A stretch of DNA of 64,000 nucleotides from Margaritispora aquatica. Taxonomy: Eukaryota > Ascomycota > Leotiomycetes > Helotiales > Discinellaceae. The stretch lies in contig VJWN01000010.1 of assembly GCA_007644065.1 (NCBI GenBank), positions 1,240,001 through 1,304,000 on the forward strand, read 5' to 3'. The notes under the pieces are model-generated. The model did no database searches, was not told the DNA's origin, and saw nothing but the letters and a program-made list of their open reading frames with translations. The position numbers were made by a program, and so were the translations under genes. Positions 10,367 to 22,538 of this stretch are shown in pieces (the first letter of the stretch is position 1; every line of letters begins with the position of its first letter).

Positions 10367-11213
10367 ATGCAGTTCACTCAAGCAATCGCCGCCATGGTTA
10401 TGGCCACTCTCGTCTCTGCTCAGACTCTCAACATTCCAACCCGTGTTGGTTCCAAGGTCGTCCTCTCTGCTCCATCCTCCATCTCTGGTGTTAAGGATAT
10501 GGGTAACAAGGAGTTCGATCGTGGACACGCTTGCGACAGCGACAAGGACACCGGATCTGCCTCTGCTGTTTTCATCCTCGAGAATGGAGCTACTCTCTCC
10601 AACGTTATCATTGGTGCCAACGCCCTTGAGGGTGTTCACTGCAAGGGTGCTTGCACCTTGAAGAACGTCTGGTTCCGTGACGTCTGCGAGGGTGAGTCTC
10701 TTCACTAAGTCTTCAGACATTGAAGTATTCGCTAACCAACTATTTTCTAGACGCCATCAGTCTTCTCGGCACGGGAACTGTCCTCATTCAGGGCGGTGGA
10801 GCCAACGCTGCTAAGGACAAGGTCGTTCAAGCCAACGGAAAGGGAACCACCACCATCAAGGACTACACCGTTGTCGGTGTTGGAAAGGTTTACCGATCAT
10901 GCGGTAACTGCAGCAAGAACGGTGGACCAAGAAACGTGTAAGTATCCCTGATACTTCTCTTTAACCATACTGACAATTGTGAAGCATCGTCACTGGTCTC
11001 AAGGCAAACGGTGTCACCGCTGACGTTGTCGGTATCAACTCCAACTATGGTGATGTTGCCACCATCTCTGGCTCATGCGGAAAGAGCGTCAAGCACGTCT
11101 GCCAGGAGTTCAAGGGTATCCTCAAGTCTGCCGGTGGCGAGTCTGCCAAGCTCAGCACCACTGCCAACTGCAAGGGTGCTCAAGGAAAGCTCTCCACCCT
11201 CCCAGCCTGCTAA
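10367..11213 (+). CDS. Secreted pectate lyase, polysaccharide lyase family 3
   Basis: Exons 10367-10691, 10751-10937 and 10985-11213 (phases 1 and 2; GTGAGT and GTAAGT donors) give 246 residues. PL3 enzymes cleave de-esterified homogalacturonan by calcium-dependent beta-elimination, outside the cell. A signal peptide is clear: MQFTQAIAAMVMATLVSAQ. The core has the PL3 parallel-beta-helix features 'SASAVFILENGATLSNVIIG', 'GVHCKGACTLKNVWFRDVCE' and 'YRSCGNCSKNGGPRNV', and ends with a cysteine (LSTLPAC). Length equals a catalytic domain alone; there is no binding module. Codon use is strongly biased to C-ending codons (GTC, ATC, CTC), suggesting high expression. It sits beside palC and PacC-like sites, which fits pH control. 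Confidence 0.93.
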
Positions 11214-11721
11214 ATTCTCTATCCTTTGGGATAGCTGGGGTTTTGGCGATGTCGCTTAGCGATAGGGGGATACAACACAAGGGGATTGGAAAATGGGGGA
11301 GGTGCAATGCATAGCGTGGTCGGGTGCATGGCTGGCTGGTCTGTCTTTGTTCATCTGTATATGCTTTTTTGCTCATGATGCTTGTTCTGTACATATGGAG
11401 ATGGGAGATCTGTTTTTGCTTCTTGAGCTGTGTCGTCTGGGACGCTGGGTGGCATATGCTTGCTTTTTTGTCATTGGTTTGGAAATAGACTTGGGTCACT
11501 CTGCTAGCTTTCTAGAAGATGAGCTAAATGGATGATTTACGCATATTTTTTGTTCTTGTGTCTGCTTTCCTGTGATAATGTGACCTTGCCGCTACTACTG
11601 CATTTGACAGTTTCAAATTAATCTTCGATTTACATTTTTTGTCCCATACTGAGTATCCCCTCGCTTACTTGGGAGTTAGTCAAGTCATGTAGTTTGATTC
11701 CATTATGGTGAGAATCTACTA
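11214..11721. other. 3' flank of pectate lyase and transposon target site
   Basis: About 500 bp with no gene. It ends at the TA dinucleotide (11720-11721) used as target by the Tc1-type element. Confidence 0.4.
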
Positions 11722-13101
11722 CAGTCACTAGACACAGCTAATTAAGCGAACCCCATTATAACGCGAAAATCGCGTCTCCTAGCTACCTATACTTCTTTTC
11801 GATATTATAAAATACTACCTTAACGTATTCCGTTAGGGTCTATATCAAAAAATCGACGTAACGGAAAGTATTTAAGTATATTCTAACGTAGTAAAATACT
11901 AGGGAAGGTAGAGGAAGGTACTTCGGTGGCTAAAATCGCGCGTGACCTTTTAATCCTCCCCGGGGCCGTTGTATACACTATTCGTAAAGAACACTTTCAT
12001 AACGAAGGCCTGGAATTACCAAAAGCCCCGCGGGGGAAATCATATACCGAACGCGAAGAACGAGCTCTACTTCGGCACGTTAGATTACACCTAAAAGACA
12101 CGTACGCGGAGATTATACGTGCTATAGGCCTTACATGCCGGCCGAGGACCATTACTCGTGTCCTTGCTAAGCACGGTATAGCCAACTAGCGTGCAAAACG
12201 CCGTCCGTTATTGACAGAGGCTCACGCAGCTACCCGGCTTGCCTGGTGCCTCGTACATAGGGACTAGACCTAGGAGGAGTGGGGTATAGTCGTCTAGAGT
12301 GACGAGTGTTCTATCGAGCGGGGGCGGGGTAAACGGACAGAATAGGTCTTTCGTACGCTAGCACAGAAATAGGACCGTACTATAGTACAGATATACGGGA
12401 CGAATAAGAATATAAAGGTTATAGTCTAGGGAGCCTTTTAGGACCTTAGGAGGACTAATCTATATATTATAGACCGTGATTTTAAGTCTAAGAAACATAG
12501 GTATTCGGCTAACTCGTACCTCGAAGTGCTCGACGCGGAACTAGGGCTAGCCTTCGAAGAACTAGACCCTAGCTACTTGTTTATACAAGATAATACTACT
12601 ATACATTATGCCCGTAAGGTCCGGGACTAGTTTCGTACTAGAGATATTCCTTGTGTACTTAATTAGCCTACGTATTCACCGGACCTTAATCCTATTAAGT
12701 ATATCTAGTAGTACCTTAAGACCCGTATCTTTGAGATGTTTTCTAATATTATAGTCGATAAAAGCGAGTCGGAAGCTACGAGAGCGAGGTTAGAGAGCTA
12801 TTTACAAGCTACGTAGGATACGCTAGATAAGTCACTTTTCGACGTTTTATATAAGAGTATATATAATAGAATAGAGGCTTATATCGCGGCTAACGGGTAG
12901 TATACTAAATATTAAAGCGTTTTTAGTATCGTATACGCTTAATCTTTTACTGTATTATAGAGTAATATATTAGCTTTAGAATACTTTATTTTTCGTATTT
13001 TTAGAGTTATTGGTTAATTTATTATATAATTAATTGTGGTGTTGGTTAGATATTCAGTTTCAGTGTTCCGAAAATCCTCGATTAGCAGTGGCGTAGTACT
13101 G
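11722..13101 (+). mobile_element. Tc1/mariner-type DNA transposon, RIP-damaged and inactive
   Basis: A 1380-bp element flanked by TA on both sides (11720-11721 and 13102-13103), as in Tc1/mariner insertion. Both ends read TACAGT inward (counting the TA), and 18 of the first 28 positions of the two ends match without gaps, so decayed terminal inverted repeats are visible. Inside is a single 325-codon transposase frame riddled with TAG stops. TpA is abundant and CpA/TpG are scarce while CpG survives, which is the dinucleotide pattern left by repeat-induced point mutation. Confidence 0.85.
11926..12900 (+). pseudogene. Tc1-type transposase, 13 in-frame TAG stops
   Basis: One uninterrupted frame of 325 codons with no frameshift: a helix-turn-helix N-terminus (KIARDLLILPG), then the DDE domain. 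Catalytic positions are the Asp of 'SDEC' (12301-12303), the Asp of 'IQDN' (12589-12591) and, in 'SPDLNPIKYI', a Lys codon AAG (12697-12699) where the family has Glu or Asp. All 13 premature stops are TAG; none is TAA or TGA. Most fall where Tc1 transposases have Trp, so TGG to TAG (TpG to TpA) explains them, as does GAG to AAG at the third catalytic site. The apparent start is GTG; an upstream ATA codon may be a mutated start. No function is possible. Confidence 0.88.
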
Positions 13102-14503
13102 TACTAAGTAATTAATATTCATGTGATTCACCATTACGCAGCCATCAATATTGAATTCCAATCGAATCAACCCCCAAATCTAACGCATTAAACCAAGCAT
13201 CGGATAACCGTTTGATAGCGATGATATCCCGCCGTCTACCTTTCTTAACGGGCAACTAGGAATGAGAATCCTGTTGCCCATCTAACTAACTACCTACCAA
13301 CTTGGGTAATAGAGTCACAAAATCAAAGCAATGTTCTCAAAATGATTTTAGTTACCATGAAGAAAACACTAAGATCCTCTTTGCCTGATAAGTGTCACTT
13401 TGAAGAGTTAAAATATAGAAACTTCAGTGTGCTTAAGAAGTAGATAGACAGGTAAGGAATATTTTTGCGTATTGGACATAAGATTCCAGATACTCAAAGT
13501 CATTCCTTAAACTAACATTTTTCCATAATTGAGGCTGTCGTGTCGACGTGTAAACAGAACGGCTGAAACGCTGGGCTTGAAATTCCGGCCAACTGCTAGT
13601 AAAACACACTCCATGGAGCAACTTCCTGAAACACCACACACTTTTACTTTCCCACAGTGAACGGAGCTGCGAAAGACAAACGTGTGTAAATCAAGTTTCA
13701 ACGGAGACTTATCAGTAGAAGTAATGCCGATCCCAGGACACTAAATCCTGTGATGAGAACATAGAAACTAATTCTGCTGAAATTTTCGACCCTATAATTA
13801 TCGAACATCTCATCACATTCACTGCAAATCCTCAAGTGCCTTTAGGAACCGACTTTCGGTCACTTCTCATTAGGAGAGCTGCAAAACACAGATAGCAGTA
13901 AAGACTTAACACACATTTACAGCATAAATAAGTAATCTAAGAATCGAAATCGTGAAAGTGACAGCCCCATTGATAAATCAACAAGAAAACACACATGGAA
14001 CGATCTCTAGAGCCAACGTACTTGACAAGATTGCCTTTTCCACAAACCGTTTGTAAAAGTGTCCTATTTTATTTGAGCAGATGTTTGGTGGAAATCCACG
14101 GTACGGAGCGTTGTGTTTTCAGTTCTCTCGCTAAAGACAGACTACAGTAATTAACTTCATGGCAGTATAATCGACTAGACAGGTGATTGACACCATTACT
14201 CTAGCTAGGTTGATTGAAAATAATGTACTATTTATTCATGTAGATTTAAATGCATCCTAGCCTATCTGTAACCACAATGCTTTCCTCCACACACTATCTC
14301 TTTGGTATGATCGCATGGGATTGCACCATAAATTTATGCCACATCGCGATTAACAATCCAAATAACCGATCCCACCCCATGAACACCCGCCCAGCACCCA
14401 CGAAACGCCAATCAAACTAGCAATAATCCTAACATGGTATCTATCTTTCCTTCCTCCCCTCCTTCCTACCTACCCTTCCTTTCACCTCCCAGGAACTTCC
14501 GGC
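13102..14503. other. Intergenic, no gene seen
   Basis: About 1.4 kb right of the transposon, ordinary composition. Short ORFs only (for example 13433-13701 minus), without signal peptide, domain or splice support. Confidence 0.4.
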
Positions 14504-16180
14504 TCAATACGTCCCCGTCTCACTCTTCGTATCCCGTTGCCTCGACTCAGCACTAAAATCCGCCTCGCTATCCGTATACGAGAACGGCCTCGCGCTGGGT
14601 GGGGCCGCTGCACTTGCATTCCTCGACGGGACACCCATCTCATGCGGTCCCTGGTCGATAACCACTGCTGATGGATGTGAGGGGTGATATGGACTATTGG
14701 GATGATTAGCTCACTTCAACTCACATTACACTCAAACGAAAGGAGTAGAAGAATGAGAGGAAAATATAGCATCCAAACTCACCTCAACCCCGTACTCGAG
14801 TGCGCATTATCCATCTCATGCGACTCATACAACGGACTCGGATACCCTGGACTCCCAGGCGGCGATGCGACACCCACACCCAGCCCATGGTGCTGCATAG
14901 GCATGAATCCTGTCCTCTCATCAATAGGCGGACTCATCGACCTATAGCTCTCCGACCCATTCATCGGGCCATAGCCACTGAATCGCCCATCGCTGACGCT
15001 AACACTACCAGGCGTCTTATTCGGGTAGTGCGCCTCAGACATGCCGTTCGCTGAGGGCACGTAGGAGTTATGGTTTGTGTGGTTGGAAGTGGCCATGGAC
15101 TGTCGGTTCAGGATCTCGGTTACTGTCTTTTGGCGCCCGCACATGTAGAAGAGAGCGCCAGCTAGCACAACTACTGCGAAGCCGCCGATTGCAATGCCGA
15201 CGATGGGGCCGGTGCCTAGACCTGAGCTTGAACCTGAGGAAGCTGGCACGGCTGCGGCAGCAGATGTAGTGGCTGCGTGTGAGGTAGATGATGATGAGGA
15301 TGTTGGCGAGGCGGTCGTTGATGTTGCGCCTCTTGTCGTCGTTGGTTTTACTTCGGCGGGGAAATATTCCAAGGGACTGAATTCCAATGTTGCATTGTGA
15401 GTGTAGGCAAGCTGGGCAGCGAGTGTGAATGTCGAGTTCTATGATCCATATCAGCATTGGAAGTGACAGCGGATAGCCATTCATACCGGATTGACAACTC
15501 CAATCATCCCTTCGAAACAAGCGTTTGGCGCAGAGCAGTAAAAGAAAACAGGATCAGTCTCATTGATCCGTAGACGATAAATTGGAGGCTAAATTGTGTT
15601 GTTAGTACTCGCAGATTCATACAGACAATGCAACTTTACATTATTGGTGACGAGAGCGGTTGGCATAAAACCACTCCAGAACCCAACACGCGCTGTCCCA
15701 GTGAGCTCATAAGGAATACATGGCTCGTTTCCAAATGCTGCTCGCGCTACACTGTGATCTGGATATGATATCAGCACAGTTCATTGACTTCACTCGACTT
15801 ATATCTGATGAGGTCATTTGAGGCTATGATGAGAGGCAACGCCCTCTACAACATGTCTCCTGGCAGCTGCGACGAAGTTCGAAATGAGGAATTAGTAGGC
15901 AGCACTCACTCTGAGGATAGAAGCGAAACTCTAATCAAAAGTCAGCTCATCATGTCCTCTAATTCCAGCCTCAATTGAAGCTTCATCCACCACCTCACTC
16001 ACCTATAATATCACCGACCGGCACATCAACCAATTCGCGCGGCGTAAAATTATGTCCATCCGCACCCACAGAAACCGTATGCGTTGCAGCGGGCGCACTC
16101 GAAGTTCCGGTCGTCGAGCTCTGAGCCCCCACTATCGAGACCGAGCTGAGAGCAGCAACAATGGAGAGGAAAAACATCAT
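14504..16180 (-). CDS. Extracellular cupredoxin-domain protein with Ser/Thr linker, one membrane span and cytoplasmic tail
   Basis: Six exons on the minus strand: 16180-16003, 15930-15910 (21-nt microexon), 15758-15640, 15588-15487, 15438-14783 and 14693-14504; every junction keeps frame, giving 421 residues. A signal peptide (MMFFLSIVAALSSVSIVGAQ) is followed by a plastocyanin-like domain: 'VGADGHNFTPRELVDVPVGD', 'EFRFYPQNHSVARAAFG', and 'DPVFFYCSAPNACFEGM'. His of 'NHSV', Cys of 'FYCS' and Met of 'EGM' fit copper ligands, but the second His usual near 'CxxPxHC' is absent (PNAC). Then come a Ser/Thr/Ala-rich stalk, a transmembrane helix (GPIVGIAIGGFAVVVLAGAL), a 'CGRQK' stop-transfer and a long Pro/Ser-rich cytosolic tail. 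Family role (surface protein, possibly copper-binding or sensing) is uncertain. Confidence 0.85.
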
Positions 16181-17276
16181 CGTGACGAGGACTTATATCC
16201 ACAATCTGATAATTGCAGAGAAAGGGACGACAGTCATGACATTGGGAGGAGAAAGAAAACTGCGACGGGCGTGAGATTTTGGGTGCTGTAAGACGCCAGA
16301 AGCCAAGATATGCACTTGTACAGCTGCGACAGCATGCATCGGCGTGGCTGTCAAGGTGTGTAATGCGTGCTTGCTGTGGGCTGTCGAGAGCTCCCAAATG
16401 CTGACCGAGGGATCGATCTGACTGAGGACGGGACACGACCGCTCTTGATGCTGAAGCAGGCTGGTGCTTGTCTCTCTTCCCCTCTCAATCAGCACCTAGC
16501 ATTAATTTCCCAATAACTAACACATTTAACACCTCTTGCAGCGCGGCTGAGCTGTCCTGCCAGTGGGAGAAAAGTCGGCGATGTCAAAGCATGGCCACGA
16601 GCAAACTGCTGTGCCATGCCATGAGTTTTCACGAATGAGAACCCTCGTCGGTTCAGGGACCAGACACCACCAACACCACCACCAACACGACGACTGGCCG
16701 ATCCCCGTATTCCCAACGCTCGGTAATCGTAACAATCAAGACATTGAGGCGCTGGGCTGAGGTGGTAAGGCGTGGAGGATTCTGGATGGTAGGTGGTGGC
16801 TGATTCCACGCTGATAGATGCTCCTAATTTGATATCAGTATAAAAAGTATAGTTTCTTCCCATAGCCTCCAGACTTACCGAAAATTGAGAAATTCCAGCA
16901 AATTGGATGATCTTCACCTTGTCCAACGTTCAACCTTGAAAGTTCAGAATTGAAGGATGATTAATGCATGAACAATTACAGGGAATGTGAAAACGCATGC
17001 AGAAAATATGTGATTGCTGCAGCTGTCTGTCTAGCGATCCACTTAAACCAACAGCTGCGATAACCTGACAGCCTTCTTCGTGGCATTCGCGCTGACATAC
17101 TGGAATAACCCTGCACGGGCATCAATTCACGGAGCTGATCCAATTAGGAAGCTGAAAAAAAATTAAAATATCGCGGCTGAATAATAACACATGGGGCTGG
17201 GATCATATGTTGTGGATAGATAGACTTTCTGGAACATGCAATTGAGCGGAAAAACATTGTTTGGGTATATTGCGGT
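16181..17276. other. Intergenic; upstream of cupredoxin gene and 3' of ALG6
   Basis: About 1.1 kb. A CACCA-rich stretch lies at about 16668-16692. Overlapping minus-strand ORFs (16050-16436, 16489-16926) have no family resemblance and are likely chance. Probably the cupredoxin promoter and the ALG6 3' region. Confidence 0.4.
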
Positions 17277-19092
17277 CTACTGAGACTTCGCTTTTTTCTC
17301 CTCCGCCTTAGATCCACCTGATCTGCTCTCCGCTACTAAACTCCACAAACACCATAGATAGCAGAGGCCAAATCCCACTGCTCCAATGCCAACATTGACA
17401 ACAACCCATAAGTCCGGCTTACCTTGAGGCGGTGCAAGGAACGCCTCCGCAACATGCCACAACGCCATGACAAGATAGAACGCAGTGTGGATGAGCGTCG
17501 TTAGGAGTCCAGCCCAGGTCGAGTGCTCGTCCCGAGAGTATACAGCAAAGCTCGTTGGTGGTAGTCCAAGTAGATAAGCCCAGAGTAAGGACAGGACGTA
17601 GTATGGGATGCGAAGGTTCACACGCTGAAGGAGAGGAAACATCGTCCATACTCCTAGCATGTTTGCAAAGCCAATCCACGCACGCACACTCTTGCTCAAG
17701 CCATGCTTCCCAGCTAGGAGGACTGTCATTGGCATAAGGGGGAGGAGGACGCTCTTCTCATGAACCTGAAAGCTAAAGAGAAAGAATGCCCACGCTGTTG
17801 TTGCCAGCGCCAACGGAAGCATATCCTTTCGTGGCCTGAAGAAAATGACCACACATGGTGGTGTGATTGCTGTAATTGTTGCTAGTAACGATGCCTTCTG
17901 TAATAGCTCCGTCGGGTATTGTTTAAGCTTAACGATGACATTCAATGCACACCAAAAATTGGCTACCTTATCCTCAAACAATCCTCGAGCAAATGGAAAC
18001 ACCCTGTGAATCATTTGAACAAGCTGCTGAAGAATCGGGAAGTACCATGCTTGAAAGTTAATGAGGTACGAATACTCAGTAAATAACGGCAATGGGGCAG
18101 CCCTTCCTTCCAATTCTGGTCGAGCTTCCACGCCTCTGTATGAATCATACAGAGCTCCAAGAATCAACGGCAAGAGTAGGATAGCAAAAGATGCTGCAGT
18201 GACGACAGCAATTCCAAGAAATCGAGGAACGTTGATCCGTGGGAAGATACAGACACCAAGAAGGTAGGCAAACACAGCTGGTGCATAGTACAAGGCCATT
18301 TGCTTGAATCCCAAAGCTAAAACGAAGAACACACAACTCCACATGTATCTGCCCGCAAGGACGCTCGACATGCTCGCCAGCACCAATCCAAGCATCACCG
18401 TATTATACTGGAAGTGAACATGATCAATGAGGATCAAACCCGGCTGCATCAAGATAGCCGTAAGAGCAATCGAAGCGTTCCAAGTATTGATGCCCTGCAT
18501 CTGCGTGAGACGGCGTACGAAGATAACAGCAGCCGGCACGTAGATGAGGTATTCCGACACAATGACCGTGGCTCTCATGAAGACCTTCAGGGTAGGATCC
18601 TCAATTCCACGAGACGTCCGCAGGGCAAACCAGGAGGGGTTGATGAATGCCCCGATCTTGCCCAGAACCCAACTGTGGTATGCCGTCAACGGGGGGTAGT
18701 CCAAGCCCCACCACTCGAGGTCGTGGAAGTACCACTGTGAAATGGGGAGTTGGGTCGTGAGCTCCATCCAATGCCTCTGAGCTTCATAGTCGCCATGCAT
18801 GGGCGGATTCTGGAAACCTGCCAGCGTGTCAATTTGGGTTCTACTACAAGGAACCGACAATCGTACCTGAGTATCCCCAAAGTCCTGCCGCCCACCTGAA
18901 AAGCCCTACGGCCATCAGTATTAATGGCAGAATCTCCCATTGCGAGAGGGAGCTTCGAGCTGGCCAAAGAAAGGCCGCGAGTGGGTATGAAGGCTTCGAG
19001 GTGGATCGTCCGCTTGTTGATGGTGAGATTTCGCTGGCATTGCCTGTCTTCCTGACCTTCCGCCGTGCTTTGTGAGGCGAAGGTCCTACCAT
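17277..19092 (-). CDS. ALG6: Dolichyl-P-Glc:Man9GlcNAc2-PP-dolichol alpha-1,3-glucosyltransferase (ALG6)
   Basis: Exons 19092-18867 and 18817-17277 (minus strand; GTACGA donor, GGCAG acceptor, phase 1) give 588 residues. ALG6 adds the first glucose to the lipid-linked oligosaccharide in the ER lumen for N-glycosylation. The family motif follows the junction: 'MHGDYEAQRHWMELT' (about residues 82-96), then 'WYFHDLEWWGLDYPPLTAYH'. About ten hydrophobic spans follow, ending in a basic Lys-rich tail (KAEEKKAKSQ). ALG8 is a paralogue, but the 'GDYEAQRHWME' plus 'WWGLDYPPLTAYHS' pair is ALG6-like. The ATG at 19092 was chosen; the frame continues upstream only through a GTG. Confidence 0.93.
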
Positions 19093-19595
19093 TGTCACCG
19101 AGTATTTTCTGTCAAGAATATGGCAGTGGGCATCGCAATGCTTGAAATCGTTCCATCGCGTCTCAAATGACGCGAAGTAGGTGCGCCCGGACCCGCTTAT
19201 TAAATGGTTACTTGCTTAGCGAACAAGTAGAATAATTCAACAAACTTCTTCACAAAGGAGCGAGACTCTGTAGTACGAAGCCAGAAATTACATTGGACAT
19301 TAAGCTTCAAAGTTCATCGGCAAGAGTATCTTTGCTAGTAGATTGCAAAAATCGGAAAGCGAGCAATAAATAAAGAGTCCTCTCATAGAGGTTAAATATA
19401 TCATGTCATTGTCCTACATTACTGAATAAGGGGGTTCTCATAACCATTTATGCTGCTTCACCAGTGTACGCTATCCAGAGATCAAGACAAATTCGAACAC
19501 CTGAACACCCAAATACCAGCCATCCAAGCCTTTATACCCACCCTTTCCCTCCACTCCCATCTCGACCAAGCACCACTCATTACCAACTAACCCAT
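19093..19595. other. Intergenic, ALG6 promoter / PSO2 3' end
   Basis: About 500 bp between two minus-strand genes. The plus-strand ORF at 19464-19790 is Pro/His-rich chance coding opposite the PSO2 last exon. Nothing else seen. Confidence 0.4.
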
Positions 19596-22538
19596 CTACC
19601 ACCTCACCTCCCCCTCCCCATCACCAATCTTAATAACGCCATTCTTCCTCCTCTCCGCCAACCACCTCTCAATCCACGCCTTCATCTTCGCTCTCCCTGG
19701 CGCACTCCCCACATTAACAGTCGGCACGACCTTCTCGATCCTCAACGCACACACGAACATGGTCAACTCTCTGAAGGAACTGTGCTCTGAGTACGGAACG
19801 CCAAAACATGAGGCCTCGCGGGTAGAACCTCGCTGAGGAACGAGCTCGGCCATGCTGTATGTTGAGCGCCAGTTGGGAGAGTGTAAGATTGTGGAAATAG
19901 AGGGGGAATCGGTGAATCTGGTATGTGTTAGATGTGTCAGGAGAGGAGAGAGGCAGATGGCTTACCGAGAATTGGGTGGTCGATAGTTCCACCCACTTGG
20001 TCTGAAACCTACGATACGACTGAAGTGGGGTTTATACCCATTCAAATATTCCTGGAGTGTCTCCGCCCGAATCTCCATCAACATCTGCATATGAATCTGT
20101 GCTTCCTTCGGATCATCCGTCATCCTACTCCACAACTCCTCATCCTCCAGCGCCCTACATATACGCATCTTGCCAGGCGGTGCCCAGATCTTGCAGTCCA
20201 GGGCACGAGCTATACCAAGACAGATACGCTCCTTTCCAATGCTGTACGTACCGCAAATGACGAGCAGTCGACCACGGGGTTTAGCTGTCTTGGGGGAGGA
20301 CAGAGACATGGCTATGCTGTCGTCTTCTGGCTTGATAGCCGAATTGACAAATTTGGTCATGCCTGTGCCAGCTCGTTCTCGCTTGACTACTTCCCAGGCA
20401 TCTGATTCTTCAGCTCGTTCTTTCTTGAGAGACACGCACATGTCTGCGCAGGCTTTGATGACTTCTTCTTGGGAGGGGAATGCATATCGTGGATTGAGAT
20501 ATGTAGTGTCGAGATAACAAACATCGATCTTCTGTTGCTTAGTTTTGCCTGTAATGGAGTCTACCAAATCTGGCATAAGTAGAGGATGAGCAATGTGAGC
20601 TGGACATGCTCTAAAGTCGCCACAATGAAGGACTCGTTGGACTTTAGGATTTGTTCCTTTTCCTACAGCTTTCTCGTACAAAAACAGCGAACTGCCAGGA
20701 CAATGGTTTGCAGGAATCATCGTGACGACAACTCCATTGCTACCAGGAACTTCAAATCGTTCATCAAATTCCAAAGATACTACCCATTTAGGATCGACTT
20801 TTAGTTGCTGCTTGACCAGGTTTCCTGTCACCTTGCTACAATATATCGGGCCATGACACCAAGTAGATGTCAATCCAATGTAGTGATCGCTATGAAAGTG
20901 GCTCAAGAAATAAGCCTTACACCCTTCGACGGCACCATATCTGAATGCATCAACACAAATATTGAAACCAGGCATAATTTTGTAGAAAGGGCATGTCCTC
21001 TGATATGCTGGTTTGCCTCGAGACGATTGCTCTGATGCAGAAGCAGCAGCCCAAGCAGCATCCTCGGCATGACCAGACATGAGCTTGGAGAATGCTGAAG
21101 ATGGCGTAGCACTTGCCGAGTTAATTTCAAACGGATTTGCCTGGCCTGGTCTAGCAACAGCTGCTTTTCGAGCAAACCTGTTCTTGGCTTCTGGAGGCAT
21201 AAGCTTGACTTCCGTTAGCTCTTTCTTGACAGCTGGTAATGGTATAGGATTTCCATCTAAACAACCATTAACGTGCCTGGTAGCAAGATCTGGATTGACA
21301 TCCTTGAGGCTGGCATCGCAAATAGGGCACTTGCTAGTCGCCTCCTCATCTAGAGGCAAGTCTTGGAGGTCATCATCGAAACCGTTGAAAGAGGCTTCAT
21401 CCTCTCCCATCTCTGCGGCTTCTAACCTAGCTTGCTCCTCCATCCACTTCCTCTCAATGAATTCCTCACCATCCCCAAACTCGTCATCTTCAGGAAAATT
21501 CTCGACGACATCCTCAAAGTTTCCCCACTCATCCATGCTCGTAGCTTCCTTTTTCAAGGATGGAACGACTGGATCTTGCTTCAATGGCCATGGACTATCT
21601 GAAGCCTTGCTATCTCTCTCATCATCTGTGCTAGACTTACGAGGCTGTAATGCTTCCCATTGCGCCTGTGCTTTTGCTGTAGGTACTCTCTTTCGAGGAC
21701 TGGAAAGGGCATTGGTAACGGGCTGAATTGACTCTATTTCTGGCACAACTGGTTTGTTTTGCTGTATATCCTCCTGATCGACAGGCTTTGTCTCAACAAT
21801 ATCGTCCATCTCGTCTGGTTGGTTCAACACAGAAGACTCAAGTTCTCGTTTCACTGCTTCTAACGCAGTGGCGTGTACGACTGCATTATCCATATCATCT
21901 TCTGAGTCCGAGTCTGACAGAAATGGGCCTCTCCGTTTGGGTTTCTTTGGCTGAACCGGCCTCGCAATTTCTGGTGGAGGCGGCGAGCATCCATTCGTAG
22001 TCATAGTCTTCACTTCTGCTACTGCCAAACTCTTATCTAGTGCTTCATCTCCCATTGCATCACTCGGTGAGGTTTTCCTCCTCTTGACTGATCCCCCAGA
22101 TTCATTGTACCGCCCCTCGTCCTCAACACCAACATCTCCATATAATTCCTCTAACTCTGCATCAAACAGATCCGGACTCGTTTCTTTTGTCAAAGCATTG
22201 AGCTTACTCGCAGCTCCTCTCTGAGGCACAAATATAGAATCATCCAGCAAAGGAGAGTCCACCTTCTTAAAGAAATTCAAGATGCTGGCGTTGGGTTTAC
22301 CCTTAGCCGGCGTCTTTGATCCCACAGCAACCTTCTTGGCCCCAGATTTCGCACTCGAGGAAGCATTTGACTTGGACTGCGGACGAGGAGTTAATGGCTT
22401 GGTTGAGCCTCGAGACGACATGGTTGATTGGGAGAGAGGGGCTCGAGGTTCGTTGGGTGGCGTAGGGGCTCTGCCTGTGGACGGCTTTAAAGGTATTGCA
22501 GTAGTCAAACTAGCACTCTCTCGTGGATTTCGAAACAT
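19596..22538 (-). CDS. PSO2: DNA interstrand cross-link repair nuclease PSO2/SNM1
   Basis: Exons 22538-19966 and 19854-19596 (minus strand; GTAAGC donor, ATACAG acceptor, phase 2) encode 943 residues. PSO2/SNM1 is a 5' exonuclease of the metallo-beta-lactamase/beta-CASP family acting in cross-link repair in the nucleus. Seen: a long acidic, disordered N-terminal half; a C2HC zinc finger of UBZ type at about 403-425 ('CPICDASLKDVNPD', 'RHVNGCLD'); the metal site 'HFHSDHYIGL' at about 546-556; 'VVTMIPANHCPGSSLF'; 'VLHCGDFRA'; and the DRMBL C-terminus across the intron, including 'VPYSEHSSFRELTMFV'. The N-terminus has Lys/Arg runs suited to nuclear import. Longer than yeast Pso2 (661 aa), as usual in filamentous fungi. 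Confidence 0.95.
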
